A stretch of DNA of 7,908 nt from Burkholderiaceae bacterium (GCA_019752915.1 JAIELO010000181.1:1-7908); one strand, 5' to 3'. Counted from the stretch's first letter, positions 1 to 5,739 are shown. The notes: generated by a model not told the origin, from the sequence alone. A program made the numbers and translations.

Positions 1-950
1 AGCAGTACGTGATCCTTATGCGGCCCACAACCACGACCTTCCAAGACTTCTAGTTCCATTGAGCGGGACACGAAGTCGCGTGGTGCCAGATCTTTCAGCG
101 TAGGCGCATAACGTTCCATGAAACGTTCGCCTTCGGAGTTGATCAGGATACCGCCTTCACCGCGCACACCTTCGGTAATCAGCACGCCCGCGCCGGCCAC
201 GCCGGTCGGGTGGAACTGCCAGAATTCCATGTCTTGCAGTGGCAGGCCGGCACGTGCCGCCATACCCATACCGTCACCGGTGTTGATGAAGGCATTGGTC
301 GATGCAGCGAAGATACGGCCAGCACCGCCGGTCGCGAAGATGGTGGTCTTCGCTTCCAGAATCATGCATTCGCCGGTTTCCATTTCCAGTGCCACCACGC
401 CGACCACGTCGCCGTCGGCGTCACGGATGATGTCGAGTGCCATCCACTCCACGAAGAAGTGGGTACGGGCGCGCACATTACGCTGATACAGCGTGTGCAG
501 CAGCGCGTGACCGGTACGGTCGGCAGCAGCGCAAGCGCGTTGTACGGCTTTTTCGCCGAAATTAGCGGTGTGGCCGCCGAATGGGCGCTGATAGATGGTG
601 CCGTCCGGATTACGGTCGAAAGGCATACCGAAGTGTTCCAGTTCGTACACGACCTTCGGTGCTTCGCGGCACATGAATTCGATCGCATCCTGGTCGCCCA
701 GATAGTCGCCACCTTTGACGGTGTCGAACATATGCCAGAACCAGTTATCTTCGGCCATATTGCCCAGCGAGGCGCCGATACCGCCCTGCGCTGCCACGGT
801 GTGGGAACGGGTCGGGAATACTTTCGACAGGACCGCAACGTTCAGACCGGCTTCAGCCAGTTGCAGCGATGCGCGCATGCCGGAGCCGCCGGCGCCGACG
901 ATTACCGCGTCAAAGCGGCGGGTAGGGATTGCAGATTTGATAGCTGCCAC
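1..950 (-). CDS. sdhA: Succinate dehydrogenase flavoprotein subunit SdhA (N-terminal 316 codons, cut by the window edge)
   Basis: Catalytic subunit of respiratory complex II: oxidises succinate to fumarate on the cytoplasmic side of the inner membrane and passes electrons through FAD to the iron-sulfur subunit. Visible in the translation: the dinucleotide-binding loop GAGGSGMRA (about residues 19-27), the RSHT motif whose His50 corresponds to the histidine that carries covalent FAD (E. coli His45), QFHPTG with His247, TEGVRGEGG with Glu260, and the catalytic proton-shuttle arginine Arg291 in LAPRDFV (E. coli Arg286). The start is GTG at 950, two bases after the sdhD stop, with GGAG nine bases upstream; no ATG gives the conserved N-terminus. 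The family is about 590 residues, so the C-terminal 270 or so, including the capping-domain remainder and helical domain, lie off the left edge. Nothing looks broken. sdhB would be expected next, outside the window. Confidence 0.97.
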   Translation of the reverse strand, partial: MAAIKSAIPTRRFDAVIVGAGGSGMRASLQLAEAGLNVAVLSKVFPTRSHTVAAQGGIGASLGNMAEDNWFWHMFDTVKGGDYLGDQDAIEFMCREAPKVVYELEHFGMPFDRNPDGTIYQRPFGGHTANFGEKAVQRACAAADRTGHALLHTLYQRNVRARTHFFVEWMALDIIRDADGDVVGVVALEMETGECMILEAKTTIFATGGAGRIFAASTNAFINTGDGMGMAARAGLPLQDMEFWQFHPTGVAGAGVLITEGVRGEGGILINSEGERFMERYAPTLKDLAPRDFVSRSMELEVLEGRGCGPHKDHVL

Positions 951-952
951 GA

Positions 953-1318
953 TTAAACACTCCAGAGTATCTGTACCGACCAGGCGGCACAAGCAATCAA
1001 CCACACGATAGTGGCGACTTGCAGAGTCAGACGAAGACCGACAGATTTAACATAGTCCATCCAGATGTCCCGCACGCCGACCCAGGCGTGGAAGAACAGG
1101 CCGAACAGGGTCACAGCGCTGATCAGTTTGAACCACTGCTGGGCGAACAGGCCAGCCCAGCCTTCATAGGTGAAGTTCTGGCCGGTCAGGAAAGCGACCA
1201 GCAGAATCACGGTGTACGCCACCATCAGGACGGCGGTAACACGTTGTGCCAGCCAGTCACGCAGGCCGTAATGCGCGCCTACTACGAGGCGTTTTGGTCC
1301 GATGTTGTTATTTGCCAT
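953..1318 (-). CDS. sdhD: Succinate dehydrogenase membrane anchor subunit SdhD
   Basis: Hydrophobic anchor of complex II (121 residues). With SdhC it holds heme b and forms the ubiquinone site in the inner membrane. Three membrane helices can be read at about residues 27-45, 63-82 and 95-118. The signature [13 protein letters not shown] carries His77, matching the position of E. coli SdhD His71, a heme b ligand, and Asp88-Tyr89, matching the Asp-Tyr pair at the quinone site (E. coli Asp82-Tyr83). The ATG at 1318 lies one base after the sdhC stop (TGA-G-ATG) and has GGAG nine bases upstream. An in-frame TTG at 1333 would add five residues inside sdhC and has no better ribosome site, so I prefer the ATG. 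The tiny spacing implies translational coupling with sdhC and sdhA. Confidence 0.95.
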   Translation of the reverse strand: MANNNIGPKRLVVGAHYGLRDWLAQRVTAVLMVAYTVILLVAFLTGQNFTYEGWAGLFAQQWFKLISAVTLFGLFFHAWVGVRDIWMDYVKSVGLRLTLQVATIVWLIACAAWSVQILWSV

Positions 1319-1319
1319 C

Positions 1320-1742
1320 TCAGAAGACTCCAAACAGTTTGAGGGCGACGATAGCCGTCAGGCTCAGGCTCACGACCAGCACGGTAGCTGCCGAGTGACG
1401 TGCCTGTTCCTTTGCCAGACCGATGTGCATATCCATCACCAGGTGACGGACACCGGCGCAGAAGTGGTGCATATAGCCCCATACCAGCGCCAGAATGATC
1501 AGTTTGACCAGTGGATAAGAGACGATCCCTTGGTAGTACGCGAAGGAAATTTCGGAGCGCAGGCTCTGTTCCAGCAGGTACAGCACGAATGGCAGCAGTG
1601 CGAACATCGTGAGGCCGCTGATGCGGTGCAGGATGGACACAACGCCAGCCAGAGGCAAGCGGTAGTTGGACAATTCCGTCACATGGATGTTGCGGAACTC
1701 CGGCCGTTCTTTTTTCGGGACTTCCCTTACGGCTTCTGACAT
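1320..1742 (-). CDS. sdhC: Succinate dehydrogenase cytochrome b556 subunit SdhC
   Basis: First gene of the sdh operon and the larger anchor subunit of complex II (140 residues). The N-terminal signature RPEFRNIHVTELSNYRLP is followed by SILHRISG, in which Ser36 and Arg40 match the quinone-site Ser27 and Arg31 of E. coli SdhC. Three membrane helices can be read at about residues 31-57, 75-100 and 118-138. The motif HHFCAGVRHLVMD holds His93, at the position of the E. coli heme ligand His84, seven residues before a second conserved His (His100). The ATG at 1742 has a near-perfect ribosome-binding site, AGGAGGT (minus strand, 1749-1755), six bases upstream, the strongest in this operon and fitting a highly expressed first gene. 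The stop overlaps the sdhD ribosome-binding region. Confidence 0.97.
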   Translation of the reverse strand: MSEAVREVPKKERPEFRNIHVTELSNYRLPLAGVVSILHRISGLTMFALLPFVLYLLEQSLRSEISFAYYQGIVSYPLVKLIILALVWGYMHHFCAGVRHLVMDMHIGLAKEQARHSAATVLVVSLSLTAIVALKLFGVF

Positions 1743-1748
1743 ATCAAG

Positions 1749-1755
1749 ACCTCCT
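1749..1755 (-). promoter_or_regulatory. Strong ribosome-binding site of sdhC
   Basis: On the minus strand this reads AGGAGGT, complementary to the 3' end of 16S rRNA over its full core, six bases before the sdhC ATG at 1742. It fixes the start codon of the operon's first gene. Confidence 0.9.
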
Positions 1756-1802
1756 AAGCATAAACAAAAATATCGAGAACGCGATTTTCGCTGATTTTCG
1801 CA

Positions 1803-1843
1803 TTTATAACCAATATGTATTGTTACATATAACCAAAATAACC
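1803..1843 (-). promoter_or_regulatory. AT-rich sdhC upstream control region with an inverted repeat and ATAACC units
   Basis: This 41-base stretch lies 61-101 bases before the sdhC start and stands out as AT-rich. It contains an inverted repeat ATATGTA-ttgt-TACATAT at 1813-1830 and, on the plus strand, three ATAACC units beginning at 1806, 1829 and 1838; the first two extend to ATAACCAA. On the minus strand TATAAA at 1803-1808 could serve as a -10 element, which would give a leader of roughly 50-55 bases, but I find no convincing -35 hexamer at normal spacing. That would fit an activator-dependent or regulated promoter. Role and binding protein are inference; the repeats themselves are plain in the sequence. 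Confidence 0.45.
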
Positions 1844-1897
1844 TTAGTCATCACCCAGCACGACTAATTTCCGTGGCTCAACGCATTATCAACTAGT

Positions 1898-1914
1898 CCA
1901 GCAAAAGTTGCTGG
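1898..1914. other. Small hairpin in the sdhC-gntR spacer
   Basis: CCAGCAA-aag-TTGCTGG forms a perfect 7-bp stem with a three-base loop. It lies 53 bases beyond the larger hairpin that follows the regulator gene. On the minus strand no T-run follows; on the plus strand a T-run comes only after nine further bases. It may be part of a compound transcript end for the regulator or of a long sdh leader. Confidence 0.4.
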
Positions 1915-1936
1915 CGACACCCTCTTTTTGCTGCGA

Positions 1937-1957
1937 GGCACACCCGTCAGGCGTGCC
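1937..1957. other. Imperfect hairpin downstream of the GntR gene
   Basis: GGCAC and GTGCC pair over five bases, followed by one A/C mismatch and two more G-C pairs around a five-base loop. It lies nine bases from the neighbouring perfect hairpin, so the two would stack in tandem on the same RNA. There is no adjoining T-tract on the minus strand. Confidence 0.35.
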
Positions 1958-1966
1958 CTGTCCTAT

Positions 1967-1986
1967 CGGCTGGTCAGTACCAGCCG
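1967..1986 (-). terminator. Hairpin immediately after the GntR gene, probable transcript end
   Basis: CGGCTGGT-cagt-ACCAGCCG is a perfect 8-bp stem with a four-base loop beginning one base after the regulator's stop codon on the minus strand. The position is typical of a terminator. However, the minus-strand sequence after the stem (ATAGGACAGG) has no T-tract, so it may act as a 3' stabiliser or need Rho. Read on the plus strand it is followed by TTTAATT, but no plus-strand gene ends here. Confidence 0.5.
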
Positions 1987-1987
1987 T

Positions 1988-2782
1988 TTAATTCAATTCA
2001 TTGTGATAGTGGTGCCGCGCGGTCGAATACAGGCCCCGGCGCAACTCCACGGCTTTATCGCCATAGGTATAGGAGACCCGTTCCGAAACCAGTAACGGGG
2101 TCTGGACGGCAATCCCGAGCAGTTGTGCATCTTCCTCACTGGCGCAGACGGCGCGGATTTTCTCCGTCGCACGGATCATGCGGGTGCCGAATTCCGATTC
2201 GAACAGGCCGTACATCGGCCCTTTATATTCCACCAGCCGCTCGGCGGTCAGGCCTTTGAAGATCATGCCCGGCAGCCACAGCTCTTCGACAATCGTCGGC
2301 ACGCCATCGAAGGCCTGTACGCGCTTGATGAAGACCACCGCGTCACCCGACTTTAGATCAAGTAGGCGCGCCACATCGGCGGGCGCACGCAGCCGTTTAA
2401 CCTCAACAATACGACTATCCGGGTAGTGCGGCACGCCTTCGTCCGGCATCAGACGCAGGAAACGGAAGTGGGCGCGTGCCTCATGGTGAGTGGCAACAAA
2501 AGTGCCCTTACCCTGCTTGCGCAGCACCAGATTCTCCGCTGCCAGCTCATCAATCGCCTTGCGCACCGTGCCCTGACTGACCTTGAAACGGTTGGCCAGT
2601 TCGACTTCACTCGGAATCAGCTCGCCCGGCTTCCATTCGCCCGACTGCAAACTCTGGGTAATCAGACCCTTGATTTGCTGGTAAAGTGGCGAGAAAGTTG
2701 GCGAAGGAGCTGTCGATGCGCCGCCCGCACTGCCGCTAGCGGGAGTGGAAGGTGTTGTAGGATTGGGCGGGACAGAATTCAT
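1988..2782 (-). CDS. GntR-family (HutC-type) transcriptional regulator with UTRA ligand domain
   Basis: DNA-binding repressor or activator of the HutC branch of GntR proteins, 264 residues from the chosen start. Residues 1-30 are a Pro/Ser/Thr/Ala/Gly-rich tail. Residues about 31-100 form the winged helix-turn-helix, with SPLYQQIK, GELIPSEVELANRFKVSQ and GTVRKAIDELAAENLV followed by the wing RKQGKGTFV. Residues about 108-255 look like a UTRA small-molecule-binding domain, with FIKRVQAFDGVPTIVEELWL and a final segment ending RRGLYSTARHHYHNELN. Start: ATG at 2782; GTG at 2800 or 2797 is possible and is better placed after a purine-rich AGGGGG. An upstream ATG at 2869 would lie beyond the likely promoter and palindrome, so I reject it. 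The gene lies between sdhCDA and the divergent mdh operon, which suggests control of TCA genes in response to a carboxylic acid or related metabolite. The ligand cannot be read from the sequence. Confidence 0.9.
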   Translation of the reverse strand: MNSVPPNPTTPSTPASGSAGGASTAPSPTFSPLYQQIKGLITQSLQSGEWKPGELIPSEVELANRFKVSQGTVRKAIDELAAENLVLRKQGKGTFVATHHEARAHFRFLRLMPDEGVPHYPDSRIVEVKRLRAPADVARLLDLKSGDAVVFIKRVQAFDGVPTIVEELWLPGMIFKGLTAERLVEYKGPMYGLFESEFGTRMIRATEKIRAVCASEEDAQLLGIAVQTPLLVSERVSYTYGDKAVELRRGLYSTARHHYHNELN

Positions 2783-2842
2783 AGACCACGATTTCACCAC
2801 AAATGCCCCCTGCCGTCCAGCAAAAACACGGAATAACTTATC

Positions 2843-2858
2843 TGTCTTATATAAGACA
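2843..2858. promoter_or_regulatory. 16-bp perfect palindrome, candidate GntR operator
   Basis: TGTCTTATATAAGACA reads identically on both strands. It is flanked by extra copies of the half-site core: CTTAT at 2837-2841 on the left and ATAAG at 2858-2862 on the right. It has the GT...AC edges and central AT symmetry common in GntR/HutC operators. It ends ten bases before the mdh -35 hexamer and covers the likely -10 region of the regulator gene, an arrangement that could serve both autoregulation and control of mdh. The palindrome is seen directly; binding by the adjacent regulator is inferred. Confidence 0.65.
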
Positions 2859-2874
2859 TAAGATAGCATTGACA
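2846..2874 (-). promoter_or_regulatory. Possible promoter of the GntR gene overlapping the palindrome
   Basis: On the minus strand TATAAG (2846-2851), a five-of-six match to the -10 consensus, lies inside the palindrome. The hexamer at 17-base spacing (2869-2874, TGTCAA on this strand) matches the -35 consensus poorly. A start near 2839 would give a leader of about 57 bases to the ATG at 2782. Overlap with the palindrome would make the gene self-repressible. Confidence 0.35.
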
Positions 2875-2897
2875 GATGCCACCCACGCGCCTAAACT
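2869..2897 (+). promoter_or_regulatory. Sigma-70-like promoter for mdh and downstream genes
   Basis: A perfect -35 hexamer TTGACA (2869-2874) and a -10-like TAAACT (2892-2897, four of six) are separated by exactly 17 bases. Transcription would begin near 2904, leaving an mdh leader of about 165 bases. The candidate operator ends ten bases upstream of the -35, at roughly -46 to -61, a place suited to activation or to upstream repression. No better plus-strand promoter is visible nearer mdh. Confidence 0.6.
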
Positions 2898-2903
2898 CCC
2901 CAG

Positions 2904-3071
2904 CGAGGCGCTTGCAGGACCCGCTGAGGGAAGCTTGTCAGAGGCTAGCTAGCGGCTGATTTTCAGCGTGTTTTCAGCAAATTTGCAGCACAGTTCAAGT
3001 ATCATTACGGTTTCCCGGGCCGGCACTGGCCCTGCTTCGCGAACGTTTTATTCCCACTTTGGAGATTCATC
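2904..3071 (+). other. mdh 5' leader with small palindromes and repeats
   Basis: This non-coding stretch carries a 10-bp palindrome GCTAGCTAGC (2944-2953), a hairpin GCTGA-ttt-TCAGC (2955-2967), a direct repeat TTTTCAGC at 2960-2967 and 2971-2978, a palindrome GCAAATTTGC (2977-2986), and a G/C-rich hairpin with stem GGGCC/GGCCC (3017-3032) about 40 bases before mdh. It contains no ATG before the mdh start. GGAG at 3061-3064, seven bases before the ATG, is the mdh ribosome-binding site. I recognise no known riboswitch in it. Confidence 0.4.
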
Positions 3072-4061
3072 ATGGCTAAAACCCCAATGCGTGTTGCTGT
3101 TACCGGCGCCGCCGGTCAAATCGGTTACGCTCTGCTGTTCCGCATCGCCAACGGCGACATGCTGGGCAAAGACCAACCAGTTATTCTGCAACTGTTGGAA
3201 ATTGCTGACGAAAAAGCACAAAAGGCGCTGAAAGGCGTCATGATGGAAATCGACGATTGCGCCTTCCCGCTGCTGACCGAGATGACCGCCCACTCCGACC
3301 CGATGACCGCCTTCAAGGATATCGACGTCGCTGTGCTGGTTGGCGCCCGTCCACGCGGTCCAGGCATGGAACGTAAAGACCTGCTGGAAGCCAATGCCCA
3401 GATCTTCACCGTACAAGGTAAAGCACTGGACGCCGTTGCTTCGCGCAATGTCAAAGTACTGGTAGTTGGCAACCCAGCCAACACCAATGCCTACATCGCC
3501 ATGAAATCGGCGCCATCGCTGCCAGCGAAGAACTTCACCGCCATGCTGCGTCTGGACCACAACCGTGCGCTGTCGCAAGTGGCTGCCAAAACCGGCACCG
3601 CCGTAAAAGATATCGAACAACTGTGCGTCTGGGGCAACCACTCGCCAACCATGTACGCTGACTACCGTTTCGCCACCGTCGGCGGCAAAGCTGTCAAGGA
3701 TCTGATCAACGATCAGGAATGGAATGCCAACGTGTTCCTGCCTACCGTGGGCAAACGCGGCGCCGCCATCATCGAAGCGCGCGGTCTGTCGTCGGCTGCT
3801 TCGGCTGCCAACGCTGCCATCGACCACATCCACGACTGGGTACTGGGCACCGCTGGTAAATGGACCACCATGGGCGTTCCTTCGGATGGTTCCTACGGCA
3901 TCCCTGAAGGCACCGTGTTCGGCTTCCCTGTTACCACCGAAAACGGCGAGTACAAAATCGTTCAAGGTCTGGAAATCGATGCATTCTCGCAAGAGCGCAT
4001 CAACCTGACCCTGAAAGAACTGACCGAAGAGCGCGAAGGCGTCAAGCACCTGCTGCCTTAA
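3072..4061 (+). CDS. mdh: Malate dehydrogenase (NAD-dependent)
   Basis: Cytoplasmic TCA-cycle enzyme that interconverts malate and oxaloacetate with NAD (329 residues, the usual length of this type). The Rossmann motif GAAGQIG (Gly12, Gly15, Gly18) binds NAD. Substrate-binding arginines Arg95 and Arg101 lie in PRGPGMER on the mobile active-site loop. The catalytic pair is Asp162 in [11 protein letters not shown], with Arg165 nearby, and His190 in [18 protein letters not shown] (about 134-142) is the usual nicotinamide-side segment. The ATG at 3072 has GGAG seven bases upstream. It belongs to the homodimeric cytosolic-like MDH group seen in many betaproteobacteria, not the E. coli-type enzyme. 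It is the first gene of the plus-strand operon, divergent from the regulator, and appears intact. Confidence 0.98.
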   Translation: MAKTPMRVAVTGAAGQIGYALLFRIANGDMLGKDQPVILQLLEIADEKAQKALKGVMMEIDDCAFPLLTEMTAHSDPMTAFKDIDVAVLVGARPRGPGMERKDLLEANAQIFTVQGKALDAVASRNVKVLVVGNPANTNAYIAMKSAPSLPAKNFTAMLRLDHNRALSQVAAKTGTAVKDIEQLCVWGNHSPTMYADYRFATVGGKAVKDLINDQEWNANVFLPTVGKRGAAIIEARGLSSAASAANAAIDHIHDWVLGTAGKWTTMGVPSDGSYGIPEGTVFGFPVTTENGEYKIVQGLEIDAFSQERINLTLKELTEEREGVKHLLP

Positions 4062-4118
4062 TATCTTCCGGCTACTCTGCCTCAGTGGAACCGGTTAAAC
4101 CACCGCTCCGCCGCACCC

Positions 4119-4143
4119 GCCGCGCTGCTGATAGCAGCGCGGC
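4119..4143 (+). terminator. Strong GC-rich hairpin between mdh and the lyase gene
   Basis: GCCGCGCTGCT-gat-AGCAGCGCGGC is a perfect 11-bp stem with a three-base loop, 57 bases after the mdh stop. It is followed by AGTTCCATC, not a T-run. It may be a weak or Rho-aided terminator, or a 3' stabiliser that protects the mdh message and lowers expression of the genes beyond it. Confidence 0.5.
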
Positions 4144-4183
4144 AGTTCCATCTCATCCCTCCGCAGTTCCAGACACTTCCCGC

Positions 4184-5167
4184 ATGCATCCATCCGAGGT
4201 TTTATTCCAGGGCAATCGCCAACCACTGCTGCTGCCAGCCTGTGACCATTACGCCGGCAGCGAAAAGCTGATGCGCAAATCGATTGCCTTGCAACAAGAG
4301 CTGGGTCCCCTGTTCGACATCACCCTCGATTGCGAAGACGGCGCCAGCGCCGGCAACGAAATCGAACACGCCCGCATGGTGGCGGCACTGGTGCTGTCGG
4401 ACGACAACAAATTCAACCGGCTGGGCGCGCGCGTCCATGATCTGGCCAGCCCGCACTTTGCCAGCGATGTCGAGATCATCTGCACGGCCGCCGAACGGCT
4501 GGCCTATATCGTGCTGCCAAAAGTGCACAGCGCCAAGGAAGTCACGGCGGCCATCAAGCTGATTAATACCCATGCTGCCAAAGTGGGTCGCAAGGACTTG
4601 CCGGTCCACGTGCTGATCGAAACCCATGCCGCGTTGCATGATGCCTATGCCATCGCCGCCCTGCCGCAGGTGCAATGCCTGTCGTTCGGCATCATGGATT
4701 TCGTGTCCTCGCACTACGGCGCGATTCCGGCCAGCGCGATGCGCACGCCGGGCCAGTTCACCCACCCGCTGGTGGTGCGTGCCAAACTGGAAGTGGCAGC
4801 AGCCTGCCATGCGCACGGCAAGGTGCCGTCGCACAATGTCACGACCGACATCAAAGACACCGCCGTAGCGGCTAACGACGCCCAGCGCGCCGCGGCCGAA
4901 TTCGGCTATACCCGGATGTGGAGCATCCATCCGGACCAGATCAAACCCATCATCAAAACCTTCACACCGCGTTTGTCGGAAGTCAGTGACGCCACCGCGA
5001 TTCTGCTCGAAGCTGCAGCAGTGCAATGGGGGCCGATTTCGCAGAATGGCCGCTTGCATGACCGCGCCAGCTACAGATACTATTGGACTGTGCTGCAGCG
5101 GGCTAAACTGGCCGGTCTCAGCCTGCCTGAAGCGGCCCAGACTCTGCTGAGCGGCAACGCCGATTAA
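4184..5167 (+). CDS. CitE-like acyl-CoA lyase (HpcH/HpaI aldolase / citrate lyase beta family)
   Basis: A TIM-barrel carbon-carbon lyase of the CitE/malyl-CoA lyase superfamily, 327 residues from the chosen start. Visible are the N-terminal CDHYAGSEKLMRKS segment (20-33), DITLDCEDGA (45-54), a conserved-looking Arg83 in GARVHD, LPKVHSAKE (111-119), Glu146 in VLIETHAAL and Asp172 in FGIMDFVSSHYGAIP, the last two at the places where the family binds Mg2+. MWSIHPDQI near the C-terminus is also typical. Members split malyl-CoA, citramalyl-CoA or related thioesters into acetyl-CoA plus an oxo-acid; the substrate here is unknown. No other citrate lyase subunit is present, so citrate lyase itself is unlikely. 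Start: the ATG at 4184 begins the conserved region but has no clear ribosome-binding site; GTG at 4085 would read through the hairpin at 4119-4143 and is unlikely. Confidence 0.85.
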   Translation: MHPSEVLFQGNRQPLLLPACDHYAGSEKLMRKSIALQQELGPLFDITLDCEDGASAGNEIEHARMVAALVLSDDNKFNRLGARVHDLASPHFASDVEIICTAAERLAYIVLPKVHSAKEVTAAIKLINTHAAKVGRKDLPVHVLIETHAALHDAYAIAALPQVQCLSFGIMDFVSSHYGAIPASAMRTPGQFTHPLVVRAKLEVAAACHAHGKVPSHNVTTDIKDTAVAANDAQRAAAEFGYTRMWSIHPDQIKPIIKTFTPRLSEVSDATAILLEAAAVQWGPISQNGRLHDRASYRYYWTVLQRAKLAGLSLPEAAQTLLSGNAD

Positions 5168-5190
5168 ATTTCTCATCTGGAAGTATCACC

Positions 5191-5685
5191 ATGACTCTCT
5201 CCCAATTGCTGCTCGCTTGCAGCCTGTCCTGTTCCGCCCTCGCCCTGAGCACCAGCGCTCACGCCGACAACACGCCGAGCAAGACTAGTGTCAAGAAGGC
5301 CACTAAGGCCAAGCCTGCGGCCAAAGCGGCTGAAGCCAAGCCGCTCGACGAAGACGCCGCCGAACCGGCCGTCAACGATTCCTCCGTGACCGAATTCGAT
5401 TGCGAACTCGGCAACAAGATCACCATCTACGAAAACAGCAACGACGACGCCCACATCGCCCTGCGCTGGAAAAAGCGTTTGCACCGTCTGACCCGCGTTG
5501 GCACCAGCACCGGCGCGCACCGCTTTGAAAACCATGTGTATGGTCTGGTCTGGATCGGCATTCCGGCCAAGGGCATGCTGCTCGATTCGAAACAGGGTCG
5601 CCAGCTGGCCAACGAGTGCCGCAATGCCGAACAAATGAAACCCATCGCTAGCAACGCAGCGCCGACCACTGGCGCCAGCCTGTAA
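5191..5685 (+). CDS. Small exported protein with possible MliC-like C-terminal domain
   Basis: No confident family assignment. The 164-residue product begins with a hydrophobic leader ending STSAHA, so signal peptidase I cleavage after Ala25 is likely; the LLAC at residues 7-10 resembles a lipobox but follows a very short, uncharged start. Residues 29-62 are a Lys/Ala/Pro-rich, probably disordered linker. Residues about 68-145 form a compact domain framed by Cys71 (FDCELGNKITIY) and Cys143 (LANECRN), with TGAHRFEN and VWIGIPAKGMLL between them. This layout recalls MliC-type lysozyme inhibitors, where two flanking cysteines pair around a beta-barrel and a Ser-Gly-X-X-Tyr-like loop enters the lysozyme; here the loop differs (STGAHRF), so the match is tentative. 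GGAAG seven bases before the ATG is the ribosome site. The gene lies 23 bases after the lyase gene, so the two are probably cotranscribed. Confidence 0.75.
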   Translation: MTLSQLLLACSLSCSALALSTSAHADNTPSKTSVKKATKAKPAAKAAEAKPLDEDAAEPAVNDSSVTEFDCELGNKITIYENSNDDAHIALRWKKRLHRLTRVGTSTGAHRFENHVYGLVWIGIPAKGMLLDSKQGRQLANECRNAEQMKPIASNAAPTTGASL

Positions 5686-5689
5686 TCCT

Positions 5690-5710
5690 CTGCGCCCGAA
5701 ACGGGCGCAG
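5690..5710 (+). terminator. GC-rich hairpin between the exported-protein gene and acnA
   Basis: CTGCGCCCG-aaa-CGGGCGCAG is a perfect 9-bp stem with a three-base loop, starting four bases after the stop codon and ending 29 bases before acnA. It is followed by CGACGAC, with no T-tract. It is terminator-like in place and strength but may instead be a stabiliser or a partial barrier inside the operon. Confidence 0.5.
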
Positions 5711-5739
5711 CGACGACACCCCCAAACCTAGGAGAAGTC

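Noticed and set aside
210..956. A 248-codon open frame on the plus strand opposite sdhA.
   Set aside because: SdhA on the minus strand has complete family motifs through this stretch, so the plus-strand frame is a shadow.
2783..2869. Extending the GntR regulator to an ATG at 2869 (adds 29 residues).
   Set aside because: The extension would run across the palindrome and the probable promoter, and its residues (MLSYVLYKTDK...) do not resemble a GntR N-terminus.
3048..4049. A 333-codon open frame on the minus strand opposite mdh.
   Set aside because: It is the antisense shadow of the mdh gene; the mdh frame contains all catalytic residues, while this one shows no domain and no ribosome-binding site.
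4085..4183. Extending the lyase upstream to a GTG at 4085.
   Set aside because: No ribosome-binding site precedes it, and the added residues are low-complexity Arg/Ala/Ser/Pro encoded by the 11-bp hairpin; family similarity begins at the ATG at 4184.
4202..5176. A 324-codon open frame on the minus strand opposite the CitE-like lyase.
   Set aside because: Its coding potential is fully explained by the codon bias of the lyase gene; its translation is unlike any family I recognise.
5212..5222. Treating the small exported protein as a lipoprotein because of LLAC at residues 7-10.
   Set aside because: The stretch before the cysteine is too short and has no positive charge, whereas STSAHA after residue 19 is a good signal peptidase I site; lipoprotein processing is not excluded but is less likely.
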